The notes beneath the pieces are model-generated. The model was not told the origin of the DNA. It worked only from the letters and a program-made list of their open reading frames with translations, and did not search any database. From the NCBI RefSeq assembly GCF_008365295.1, contig NZ_CP043505.1, forward strand, positions 2,666,001 through 2,730,000: 64,000 nt of DNA, written 5' to 3'. How positions within the stretch are numbered: position 1 is the stretch's first letter; the number at the start of each line of letters is the position of its first letter. Source of the stretch: Agromyces intestinalis (GTDB lineage Bacteria > Actinomycetota > Actinomycetes > Actinomycetales > Microbacteriaceae). Made by a program: the position numbers and the translations under genes. Shown here in pieces: positions 26,439 to 33,974 of the stretch.

Positions 26439-27818
26439 GTGGGGTCACCGACGACCGTCCCGAGTGAGTCCGGCTCCGGCGAGTCCGGCTCCGGCGAGCC
26501 CGTATCGAACGAGCCCGGGTCGAGGCATCCGGTCGCACCAGTCGCGCCCGCGGGCCGCGACCTCGTGATCGACCTCGCGCGCGTGACCGCCGTGGTGCTG
26601 GTGGTGATCATCCACCTGCTCATGATCGGTGTGGGCTTCGACGCAACGGGCGCGATCGTGATGTCGCGCCCGCTCGAAGCCCAGGCGGGGTTCGCCGGCG
26701 CGACCTGGATCGGCCAGATCATGCCGCTCTTCTTCGTCGCGGGCGGGTTCACGGGGCTGGTCGCGTGGCGGAGCCTGGTGCGTCGCGGCGGCGACTGGGT
26801 CGACTTCGTGCGGGGGCGCACGCTGCGGCTCGGGCCGCCGACGCTGCCGCTGTTCGTGTTCTTCGCCGTCGCGATCGGCGCCGCGACCGCGTCCGGCGTG
26901 GACCCGGCGATGCTCGCCTACGTGGCCGCGGGCACGGGCTCGCCGCTGTGGTTCCTCGCGGCGTTCCTGCTCGCCCAGGTCCTGGTGCCGCTCATGGCCC
27001 GACTGCACGAGCACACCCCGGGGGCGACGATGGCCGTACTCGCCGCGGGCGCGATCGTCGTCGACCTGGCGCGCATCGCGACCGGCATCGTCGATATCGG
27101 CCTCGTGAACCTGCTGTTCGTATGGCTGTTCGTGCAGCAGCTCGGGTTCTGGTACCGCGATGGATGGTTCTTCCGCCGCCGTGCGCTGACGCTCGTCGCG
27201 CTCGCGGCCGGTGCGTGGCTGCTCATCGCGCCGCCCGTCGTGGCGGGATGGTACAGCGCCGACATGCTGGTGAACCTGAACCCGCCCACCGTGCCGCTCA
27301 TGCTGCTCGGCATCGCGCAGGCGTCGCTGCTCGCGGCGCTGCACCGCCCCCTCGACGCGTTCATGCGCACGCGCCCGGTGCAGGCGGTCGCCTACGTGGT
27401 CGGCAGCCGTGCCATGACGATCTACCTCTGGCACCTGCCCGTGATCATCGCCGTGATGGGGCTCACGCTCGTCATCCCCGGAGCGGCACCCGAGCCGGCG
27501 AGCGTCGCGTGGTGGCTGACCCGCCCGATCGTCTTCATCGTGGTCGCAGCGATCGTGCTCGGCATCTCGATGTGGTTGGTGCGCTTCGAACGCGTGCCCA
27601 CGGCGATCCTCGAGGGCAGGCGTCGGCCGGGAGCCGCCGCCGTCGTCGTCGCGGCCGTGCTCGCGTTCATCCCGACGTTCCTCGTGATGGAATTCTTCCT
27701 CGACCTGCGGATCGCGATCGTCGGCGTGGTGCTCGGCGTCGGATCGCGGCTGCTGCTGCGCCCGCGGCGGACCGCGATCGACGGTGCGGCGCAGGCCGCC
27801 ACGGGCCGAGCGGGCTGA
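26439..27818 (+). CDS. Acyltransferase family 3 membrane protein
   Basis: About 459 residues with ten or more transmembrane helices. A Ser/Gly/Pro-rich cytosolic N-terminus contains an SGSGE-type repeat. Family features are DLARVTAVVLVVIIHLLMIG with the conserved histidine, FFVAGGFTG (the FxxSGF equivalent) and IYLWHLPVIIAVMG. Relatives transfer acyl groups to extracellular carbohydrates. CCGGAGGA directly precedes the GTG at 26439, favouring it over in-frame GTG/ATG codons at 26382-26406. TAGACT at 26374 is a possible -10 box. Confidence 0.85.
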   Translation: MGSPTTVPSESGSGESGSGEPVSNEPGSRHPVAPVAPAGRDLVIDLARVTAVVLVVIIHLLMIGVGFDATGAIVMSRPLEAQAGFAGATWIGQIMPLFFVAGGFTGLVAWRSLVRRGGDWVDFVRGRTLRLGPPTLPLFVFFAVAIGAATASGVDPAMLAYVAAGTGSPLWFLAAFLLAQVLVPLMARLHEHTPGATMAVLAAGAIVVDLARIATGIVDIGLVNLLFVWLFVQQLGFWYRDGWFFRRRALTLVALAAGAWLLIAPPVVAGWYSADMLVNLNPPTVPLMLLGIAQASLLAALHRPLDAFMRTRPVQAVAYVVGSRAMTIYLWHLPVIIAVMGLTLVIPGAAPEPASVAWWLTRPIVFIVVAAIVLGISMWLVRFERVPTAILEGRRRPGAAAVVVAAVLAFIPTFLVMEFFLDLRIAIVGVVLGVGSRLLLRPRRTAIDGAAQAATGRAG

Positions 27819-27825
27819 GGCCGCG

Positions 27826-28572
27826 TTACTCGGCGGCGAGCTCGACGAACCGCTGCAGCAGGCGCAGCGGCTCGGTGACGGTCGTGCCGCGCACGACCTC
27901 GGCGATCGCATCGAGCTCGGACGACGGGAAGTAGCCGTAGTCGCGGTACAGCGTCGCGCGGGCCCTGAACGAGTCGGTCGTGACCTCGGGGTGGAACTGG
28001 GTCGCGTACACACGCGAGCCGGTCGCGCGATACACCTGCACCGGGCAGGTCGACGACCCGGCGAGCAGTGTGGCGCCCGAGGGCAGGTCGGTCGTCGCCT
28101 CCTTGTGGCCGACGAGAGCGGTGAACGGCGCGGCCAGCCCGGCGGTGAGCGGGTCGGTGCGGCCCGCCTCGGTGAGCGCGACCGCGACCGGGCCGACGGC
28201 CTCGCCGTATTCGGGGCCGACGACGCCGCCGAGCACGCGCGTGAGCACGCCGATGCCATAGCAGGTGAACAGCACCGGCAGATCGCGGACGAGCCCGTGC
28301 TCGGCCAGCCGCACCAGGTCGGCTTCGACGCGGCGCTGCACCGGCGACTTGGAGGATTCGGGCGTCGTCACATTGAACGGGCTGCCGCCCACGACCACCG
28401 AGGCGAATCCGTCGAGGTCGATCGAGTCGAGCGGGTCGAGGTCGAGGCGCAGCTGCACGACCCGCTCGGCGGGCAGGTCGGCGGCGAACCGCACCGACTC
28501 GGCTTCGGCGTCGGCGGCGGCCGCTTCGGGGCGCACCGTGACGAGCAGCACGGGTCGGTGGTCGGCGGGCAT
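27826..28572 (-). CDS. Class I glutamine amidotransferase (GMP synthase-like)
   Basis: A 248-residue stand-alone class I GATase. The nucleophile elbow is FTCYGIGVL and the catalytic His/Glu are in QFHPEV. Such proteins are often annotated GMP synthase-like but lack the synthase half, and many hydrolyse gamma-glutamyl compounds. GACGAT lies six bases before the ATG at 28572, supporting this start over a long upstream frame that reads through an 8-bp repeat array. It is convergent with the acyltransferase, with a seven-base gap. Confidence 0.85.
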   Translation of the reverse strand: MPADHRPVLLVTVRPEAAAADAEAESVRFAADLPAERVVQLRLDLDPLDSIDLDGFASVVVGGSPFNVTTPESSKSPVQRRVEADLVRLAEHGLVRDLPVLFTCYGIGVLTRVLGGVVGPEYGEAVGPVAVALTEAGRTDPLTAGLAAPFTALVGHKEATTDLPSGATLLAGSSTCPVQVYRATGSRVYATQFHPEVTTDSFRARATLYRDYGYFPSSELDAIAEVVRGTTVTEPLRLLQRFVELAAE

Positions 28573-28639
28573 GCCCCCATCGTCCCGCGCCGGGCGGACG
28601 AGTGCCAGTTGCGTGACGCGCCGTGCACGTCGGACGATG

Positions 28640-28727
28640 GCGCACCGACGCACCGGCGCACCGACGCACCGACGCACCGACGCACCGGCGCACCGGCGCA
28701 CCGACGCACCGACGCACCGACGCGCCG
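28640..28727. repeat. 8-bp minisatellite, 11 units
   Basis: Eleven head-to-tail copies of RCGCACCG (R is A or G; the last unit reads ACGCGCCG). The array is not a multiple of three per unit and lies upstream of the amidotransferase gene, so it is non-coding. Its mixed ACGCACCG/GCGCACCG pattern suggests slippage. Confidence 0.9.
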
Positions 28728-28736
28728 CGCCCTCGC

Positions 28737-28786
28737 GGGCCGCTCGTTGCCGCTCGGGTGCGTGCGAAGCGACCACGAGCGACCCC
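28737..28786. repeat. Intergenic hairpin, GGGGTCGCT family copy 2
   Basis: Arms of about 18 bases (28737-28754 and 28768-28786) pair with a few mismatches. The right arm reads GGGGTCGCTCGTGGTCGCT on the minus strand, matching the family at 13.2 and 53.1 kb. Together with the 8-bp array it fills the 243-bp gap before dinB. No gene is seen. Confidence 0.65.
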
Positions 28787-28815
28787 GGTGGAGTCGAGGG
28801 TCGGCGTGCGGGCCT

Positions 28816-29910
28816 TCACCAGCCGCCGCGCGTCGGGGTGTGCGGCTCGCGGGCCTCGTCGGGCATCGTCATCTCGGCGCGCACCCCGAGCAGGCGGATC
28901 GGCCGGCCCGGCTCGATGCGGTCGGACGCGAGGCCGAGCAGCGCCGCGGTCACCGCTTCGCGGTCGCCGGTCACCGGGATCTTGCGCTGGTACGTCTTGG
29001 TCAGGAACGGCGCGTACCGCACCTTGAGCGTCAGGCCGACGACCGGCCGACCCTCGGCGGCGATGTCGTCGAGCACATGGCCGGCGAGCTCGACGAGCGC
29101 GGCCTCGACCTGCGCGGGGTCGGCGAGGTCCTGCTGGTAGGTCGTCTCGCGGCTGCGACCGCGGGCGACCCAGGGCGTGTCATCCACCTCGCGCTCCCCC
29201 TCGCCGCGGCCGAGCGTGCGATACCAGGGGCCCATCCGCGGCCCGAACTCGGCGACGAGCGTGTCGAGTTCGGCACCTGCGAGCCCGGCGACGGTTGCGA
29301 TGCCGAGCCCGGCCAACCGTCGCGACACCTTCGACCCGATGCCCCACAGGTCGATCGTGGGCCGGCCTCCCATCACCTCGAACCAGTTCTCGCGGGTGAG
29401 CCGGAACACCCCCTGCGGCTTGCCGAATCCGGTCGCGATCTTCGCCCGAACGAGCGTGTCGCCGATGCCGACGCTGCAGTGCAGCCGGGTCGCCGCGAGC
29501 ACCGCAGCCTGGATGTCGCGGGCGTACCGCTCGGGATCATCGGTGCGCACGCCGACGAACGCCTCGTCCCAGCCCAGCACCTGCACGGTCGCGCGCGGCT
29601 GTGCGCGCAGCGTCGCCATCACGACGTCGGATGCCTCGCCGTAGCGCTCGGCGTCGACCGGAAGGATCACCGCGCCGGGGGCCTTGCGCGCCGCGATCCG
29701 CAGCGGCATGCCCGAGCCGACGCCGAACTCCCGCGCCTCGTACGATGCGGTCGACACGACCGCGCGCTCGGACGGGTCGCCCCGCCCGCCGACGATCACC
29801 GGCTTGCCCGCGAGCTCGGGACGGCGCAGCACCTCGACTGCAGCGATGAACTGGTCGAGGTCGACGTGCAGCACCCACGACCGTGTGCTCGCGTCGATCG
29901 GCTCGGTCAT
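28816..29910 (-). CDS. dinB: DNA polymerase IV
   Basis: A 364-residue Y-family translesion polymerase. Catalytic acidic residues lie in HVDLDQFIAAVE and in GWDEAFVG. STASYEAREFGVGSGMP is the fingers motif. Helix-hairpin-helix (WGIGSKVSRRLAGLGI) and little-finger domains follow. The canonical LDEAYVD-like motif reads WDEAFVG, so the catalytic D-E pair is kept. The gene follows the LysR-like gene by 14 bases and is probably cotranscribed with it. No C-terminal beta-clamp motif is evident. Confidence 0.93.
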   Translation of the reverse strand: MTEPIDASTRSWVLHVDLDQFIAAVEVLRRPELAGKPVIVGGRGDPSERAVVSTASYEAREFGVGSGMPLRIAARKAPGAVILPVDAERYGEASDVVMATLRAQPRATVQVLGWDEAFVGVRTDDPERYARDIQAAVLAATRLHCSVGIGDTLVRAKIATGFGKPQGVFRLTRENWFEVMGGRPTIDLWGIGSKVSRRLAGLGIATVAGLAGAELDTLVAEFGPRMGPWYRTLGRGEGEREVDDTPWVARGRSRETTYQQDLADPAQVEAALVELAGHVLDDIAAEGRPVVGLTLKVRYAPFLTKTYQRKIPVTGDREAVTAALLGLASDRIEPGRPIRLLGVRAEMTMPDEAREPHTPTRGGW

Positions 29911-29924
29911 CGCGGAACCTCGGC

Positions 29925-30647
29925 TCAGCGGCGCTTCCGCGTGGAACCGCCGCCGCGTTTCGGCTTGCGGCCGGCGGATCCGCGAACGGGCTTCCGACCC
30001 GGATGCTTCGCGCCGGCCTTGTTCGCCCCGCCCTGCTTCGTCGCCTTCGCCGCGCCCGACCGCTCGGCGGCGCGCGACGCGGGCTTCGAGGCATCCGCCT
30101 GCTCTGCGCCGTCGGCGCCGCGCGAACTGCGCGCCGACCGCCCGCGCACCACGCCCACGAACTCCTGGATGTCGGCGTCGTCGCGCTCGATGCGCCAGAC
30201 GAGGGCGATGCGGGTGGACGGGGCGTCGGTCACCGGAACCGCGACGACGTCCTTGCGGTGGTGCAGGCGCGCGAGCGAGTGCGGCACGATCGCGTAGCCG
30301 GTGCCGGCGCCGACGAGCTCCATCGTCATCGCGGGGTCGGGTTGCACCGGAGCCTCGGGCTCGTCGGCGAGATCGGCGAGCGTGATCGTGTCGGCCTCGG
30401 CGAGCGGATGCTCCTTCGGCAGCGCGGCGACGGCCACTTCGTCCCACAGGGGAATGCGATGCAGGCCGTCGTCGTCGACGGGAAGCCGCACGAACGCGAG
30501 GTCGGCCTCGCCCGCGCGGAGCGCGTCGAGCTGCACGGGCTCGTCGACGCGCCGCGCCTCGAGCGGAAGGTCGGGTCGGCGCTCGGCCCAGGCGCGCAGC
30601 CATCTCGCGGGGCTCACGCCCTGCACGTAGTCGAGCCGAAGCGCCAT
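29925..30647 (-). CDS. LysR-type substrate-binding domain protein lacking an HTH
   Basis: A 240-residue protein whose first 165 residues match the periplasmic-binding-like effector domain of LysR regulators (LRAGEADLAFVRLP, LWDEVAVAALPKEHPLA, GTGYAIVPHS). The N-terminal winged helix is absent. The last 70 residues are a low-complexity Lys/Arg/Ala/Gly tail ending GGGSTRKRR, which could bind nucleic acid. The ATG at 30647 is fixed by TAACCT six bases upstream. Divergent from a DUF5997 gene, an arrangement seen elsewhere in actinobacteria. Confidence 0.8.
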   Translation of the reverse strand: MALRLDYVQGVSPARWLRAWAERRPDLPLEARRVDEPVQLDALRAGEADLAFVRLPVDDDGLHRIPLWDEVAVAALPKEHPLAEADTITLADLADEPEAPVQPDPAMTMELVGAGTGYAIVPHSLARLHHRKDVVAVPVTDAPSTRIALVWRIERDDADIQEFVGVVRGRSARSSRGADGAEQADASKPASRAAERSGAAKATKQGGANKAGAKHPGRKPVRGSAGRKPKRGGGSTRKRR

Positions 30648-30685
30648 CCGATCAGGTTATCGGGCCGATCGGCTACGGTGGCAGG

Positions 30686-31096
30686 GTGAGCAAGCAGGCC
30701 CAGACCATGAAGCCCGAGACCGCGGCGAAGAAGCTCGGGGTGCTGCTCGAGGCGACGCCCGAAGAGTTCCGTTCGGCCCCCGTGACACGCGACGAGTACA
30801 ACGCGCTGCAGGCCGACCCGCCCGAGTGGCTGCAGACGTTGCGCCGCGAGGGCCCGCACCCGCGCCCGGTCGTCGCCGCGAAGCTCGGCATCTCGAACTC
30901 GGGCCTGGCGCGCGGCGGCATCACCGAGCCGCTCACCACCGCCGAGATCAAGGCACTGCTCGCGGCGCCGCCCGAGTGGCTGGTGCGCGAGCGCGCGACC
31001 CAGGCCGAGGTGCGTGCCGAGAAGCTGCGTGTCGCCGACCGTGACCGCGGTCGCGCGGCGATGCGCGAGGCCGAGTCGGGCGGCCGCGGGCGCTGA
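30686..31096 (+). CDS. DUF5997 family protein
   Basis: A 136-residue, highly charged soluble protein (MSKQAQTMKPETAAKKLGVL). It has two similar segments, VTRDEYNALQADPPEWLQTLR and LTTAEIKALLAAPPEWLVRER, indicating an internal duplication with a PPEWL core. This matches DUF5997, of unknown function, often found divergent from a LysR-like gene. The GTG start lies six bases after TACGGT. The 38-bp divergent gap suggests shared control. Confidence 0.8.
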   Translation: MSKQAQTMKPETAAKKLGVLLEATPEEFRSAPVTRDEYNALQADPPEWLQTLRREGPHPRPVVAAKLGISNSGLARGGITEPLTTAEIKALLAAPPEWLVRERATQAEVRAEKLRVADRDRGRAAMREAESGGRGR

Positions 31097-31119
31097 CCTG
31101 CGGCGAGGATTCCGCCCGC

Positions 31120-31180
31120 TGCGCCACTTCGGCGCCCTTTGCGCCATCCGGGGTGGCGCAGAACCCGCCGAACTGGCGCA
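31120..31180. repeat. 61-bp nested palindrome, copy B
   Basis: Reverse-oriented relative of 21656-21716, with the same TGCGCCA/TGGCGCA outer and inner arms. It also lies between convergent genes (DUF5997 and the esterase). Confidence 0.8.
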
Positions 31181-31226
31181 GCCGTGGGTGTAGTGAAGTG
31201 CCGCGCGGGGGCACGAGGGCACGGGT

Positions 31227-31856
31227 TCAGCCGTAGCGCGCCCGCAGCCAGCCCACGAGATCGCCGAGTTCGCGGTCGTCGACCGAGTGCGCGAGCCCCT
31301 CGTAGATGCGTGCGTCGAGCTCGACGTGCTGCGGCAGCCACACCTGCGTGTGCGCGACGAGGTCGGCAGGGATCACCTCGTCGGCCGACCCGCGGCCCCA
31401 CAGCACCGGCGGACGCACCTCGGCGAGGCGCGCATCGCCCGCCCGCTCGGCGGGCAGCACGAATCCCGCGAGCGCGGCCGCGAACGCGAAGCGGTCGGGA
31501 TCGCGACGCAGCAGTTCGAGCGCCATCGCCCCGCCCTGCGAGAACCCGACGAGGCCGATGCCGGATGCCTCTGGCGCGACCCGGTCGAGGCAGTCCACGA
31601 TCGCCGTGGTGGATGCGTCAGCGGTCTCGGCCGCGGCATCCGCCCCGTGATCGAAGAGCGGGAACCAGGCGAAGCCGTACCCCGCGTCGATCGGCGCGCG
31701 CAGCGACGCGATGACCGGCTGCAGCGGCAGGTACGGCGCGAGCCCGAACAGGTCGCCCTCGTGCGAGTTGTACCCGTGCAGGAGCAGTAGGAGCGGTCGG
31801 CCGATCCGGTCGGCGGAACCGGCCGACCACAGCACGGCCTCGTCGTCGATGCGCAT
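31227..31856 (-). CDS. Alpha/beta-hydrolase, carboxylesterase/phospholipase family
   Basis: A 209-residue esterase. HGYNSHEGDLFGLAPYL forms the oxyanion region, GFSQGG is the nucleophile elbow (catalytic Ser), WGRGSADEVIP supplies Asp and EGLAHSV the His. It has the size of the YpfH/carboxylesterase family acting on short-chain esters. TACGAT lies six bases before the ATG at 31856 on the minus strand. A GTG one codon earlier is less likely. Confidence 0.88.
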   Translation of the reverse strand: MRIDDEAVLWSAGSADRIGRPLLLLLHGYNSHEGDLFGLAPYLPLQPVIASLRAPIDAGYGFAWFPLFDHGADAAAETADASTTAIVDCLDRVAPEASGIGLVGFSQGGAMALELLRRDPDRFAFAAALAGFVLPAERAGDARLAEVRPPVLWGRGSADEVIPADLVAHTQVWLPQHVELDARIYEGLAHSVDDRELGDLVGWLRARYG

Positions 31857-31911
31857 CACGGCATCGTACGGGAATCACGCCGCGCGAACGGGCGTGGGGC
31901 AGAATCGACCC

Positions 31912-32490
31912 ATGAGCGTGCGAACCCCGGATCCCGACTGGCATCCCGATGAGCCGTCGCAGACGCCGCCGACGAACCCGGGCTGGCTGAGCGATCTCGA
32001 ACTCGCGCAGGTGCGGGGGCGGCTGCCGCTGCTCTATGTGGAGGCGGTTCCGGTGCGGGTCGACGGGCTCGGACAGATCACCGAGGTCGGGCTGCTGCTG
32101 CGCGCGAACTCCGTCGGCGAGATGACCCGCACGATCGTCTCGGGGCGGGTGATGTACGGCGAGACGCTGCGCGACGCGCTGTTCCGCCACCTCGAGAAGG
32201 ACCTCGGGCCGATGGCGTTCCCGCTGCTGCCGGCCTCGCCGGTGCCGGCTACGGTCGCCGAGTACTTCCCGATGCCGGGCATCTCGCCGTTCTCGGATGA
32301 GCGGCAGCACGCGGTGTCGCTCGTCTACGTGGTGCCGGTGACGGGCACGTGCGAGCCGCGCCAGGACGCGCTCGAGGTCACCTGGATGCCTCCGGCGGAG
32401 GCCGCGAGCTCGGCCGTCGGCGACGAGCTCGAGGGCGGTCGCGGGGTGCTGGTGCGCCGGGCGCTGGCGTCGGCGGGCGCGCTCGGGTAG
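31912..32490 (+). CDS. DUF4916 / Nudix-like protein
   Basis: A 192-residue cytosolic protein similar to the actinobacterial DUF4916 group, which has a Nudix-like fold (VEAVPVRVDGLGQITEVGLLLR ... GETLRDALFRHLEKDLG). The canonical Nudix box is degenerate, so hydrolase activity is uncertain. CAGAAT lies six bases before the ATG. A longer upstream frame is a shadow of the esterase. Confidence 0.75.
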   Translation: MSVRTPDPDWHPDEPSQTPPTNPGWLSDLELAQVRGRLPLLYVEAVPVRVDGLGQITEVGLLLRANSVGEMTRTIVSGRVMYGETLRDALFRHLEKDLGPMAFPLLPASPVPATVAEYFPMPGISPFSDERQHAVSLVYVVPVTGTCEPRQDALEVTWMPPAEAASSAVGDELEGGRGVLVRRALASAGALG

Positions 32491-32500
32491 GCGGGCGCCG

Positions 32501-33544
32501 TCAGGCGCTGCCGCGCGTGACCAGCACTGGATCGAAGACCACCGAGGTCGGTGCGCGATCGGGGTCGCGCACCTGATCGATGAGCATGCGGGCCATCTCG
32601 GCCGCCATCTCCTCGATCGGCTGCCGCACGGTGGTGAGCGTCGGCCGGGCGATCGTCGAGATGACCGAGTCGTCGAAGCCGACCACGGCGACGTCCTCGG
32701 GGACGCGTCGGCCCTCGGCCTGCAACGCGTGGATCGCGCCGAGCGCCATGAGGTCGTTCGACGCGAACACCGCGTCGACGGCGGGGTCGGCCTCGAGCAG
32801 CTCGGCCATCGCCCGCTCGCCGCTCTCGAGCGTGAACTCGCCGGCGGCGACGTGCGGGAACGCCTGTCCGTGACGGGTCATCGCGTCGAGGAACCCCCGC
32901 GCGCGGGATTCGGCGCTCGGCACGTCGAGCGGGCCGGCGATGAGCGCGGCGTGTCGCGCACCGCGGGCGACGAGGTGCTCGGCGGCCAGGCGGCCGCCGT
33001 CGTAGTTCGAGACGTCGACGAAGCTGAGGGCCGCGCCGCCCGGCGGGCGGGCGAACACGACCGCGGGCAGGCCGGCATCGGCGAACGCACCGGGCAGCGG
33101 ATCGTTGGCGCGCGTCGAGACGAGCACCGCACCGTCGGCGACGCCCTGCCGCACGGTCGCGAGCACGTTCGCCCGGTCGGCGTCGGACTCGGCCAGCAGC
33201 AGCAACGACTGCGCGTCGAGCGTGCGCAGGGTGCGGAGGAGCCCGCCGATCACCCGGCTGAAGAACGGGTCGGCGAAGAGGTCGTACTCGGCGCCCGTGA
33301 CATCCGATGCATCGGTGCCCGAGATCGCGACGACGACGGTGCCGGTGCGCCCGCTCGCGAGCGAACGCGCGGCCCGGTTCGGCACGTACCCCGTTTCGGC
33401 GACGGCTCGGCCGACGATCTCTTTGAGCTCGGGTGCGACCCGCCTGGTGTCGCGGAGCGCGCGCGACACGGTCGCGCGCGAGACACCGGCGACGCGCGCG
33501 ACGTCGTCGAGCGTGGGAGCCCGAGTGCCGTGCGGTTTCTCCAT
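32501..33544 (-). CDS. LacI family transcriptional regulator
   Basis: A 347-residue sugar-responsive repressor. The N-terminal helix-turn-helix and hinge helix are PTLDDVARVAGVSRATVSRA and GYVPNRAARSLA. A periplasmic-binding-like effector domain follows (VVVAISGTDASD ... GFDDSVISTIARPTLTTVRQP). It is divergent from the three-gene CBM32 locus. TAGGTT is six bases before its ATG, and an operator-like palindrome sits just upstream of that -10 box. Autoregulation and control of the neighbouring secreted genes is therefore likely. Confidence 0.93.
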   Translation of the reverse strand: MEKPHGTRAPTLDDVARVAGVSRATVSRALRDTRRVAPELKEIVGRAVAETGYVPNRAARSLASGRTGTVVVAISGTDASDVTGAEYDLFADPFFSRVIGGLLRTLRTLDAQSLLLLAESDADRANVLATVRQGVADGAVLVSTRANDPLPGAFADAGLPAVVFARPPGGAALSFVDVSNYDGGRLAAEHLVARGARHAALIAGPLDVPSAESRARGFLDAMTRHGQAFPHVAAGEFTLESGERAMAELLEADPAVDAVFASNDLMALGAIHALQAEGRRVPEDVAVVGFDDSVISTIARPTLTTVRQPIEEMAAEMARMLIDQVRDPDRAPTSVVFDPVLVTRGSA

Positions 33545-33565
33545 TCATCGAACCTAGCATCGCTG

Positions 33566-33580
33566 GGGAACGCGGTTCCC
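33566..33580. promoter_or_regulatory. Operator-like palindrome GGGAACGCGGTTCCC
   Basis: Arms GGGAAC/GTTCCC around a three-base centre, about 22-36 bases before the LacI-gene start and directly behind its -10 box. A candidate autoregulatory operator. Confidence 0.6.
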
Positions 33581-33610
33581 GAGGAATCGCACCAGGTGCG
33601 AGCGATTCTC

Positions 33611-33621
33611 GGAACGGTTCC
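33611..33621. promoter_or_regulatory. Second operator-like site GGAACGGTTCC
   Basis: The same half-sites GGAAC/GTTCC with a one-base spacer, 43 bases from the first site (centre to centre). It lies far upstream of the secreted-gene promoter, so direct repression there would need looping. Confidence 0.45.
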
Positions 33622-33835
33622 CAACTGGGATGCGCAACAGGCACCGGGGCGCCGGGTTTCCGGGTGATACGGGAAAGCGCGATCCGAAGCGGACGCGAAG
33701 CGTTCGGATGTCCCGGCGAGTCTTCGGCGACGCACTGCTGCGATGCGCTGATCCGCGGAATTCCGGGCGAGCGACGCCTCTGGTCGACCCGGCGAGCTGA
33801 ACCGAATCGGCGCAGGAGCGTGCATCGTTGCCCCC

Positions 33836-33865
33836 TTGACAGGGGACAAAACCGAGGGGAATACT
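33836..33865 (+). promoter_or_regulatory. Promoter of the CBM32 secreted-protein locus
   Basis: TTGACA (33836-33841), an 18-base spacer and AATACT (33860-33865), about 110 bases before the first gene. This is one of the few consensus -35 boxes in the window. Confidence 0.7.
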
Positions 33866-33974
33866 CGGAGATCTGGTGTAAGAGCGCTATCCCACGCATC
33901 ACGAGTGCAGCGATGGTCCTGCTCAATGACGAGACGACCCGGCCGATCGAGCGATCGGCCTAAGGAGAACGCAC

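Larger units (their letters stand above)
33545..33974. other. 430-bp regulatory gap between lacI-type gene and CBM32 locus
   Basis: Holds the LacI-gene promoter, two operator-like palindromes and the strong promoter for the secreted genes. Bases 33630-33830 show no coding frame or strong structure. A 5' untranslated leader of about 100 bases precedes the first secreted gene. Confidence 0.6.

Noticed and set aside
28572-28776. N-terminal extension of the amidotransferase through the 8-bp repeat (RRCVGASVRRC-type peptide)
   Set aside because: The extension is only the translated minisatellite. A -10 box six bases before the ATG at 28572 gives a better start.
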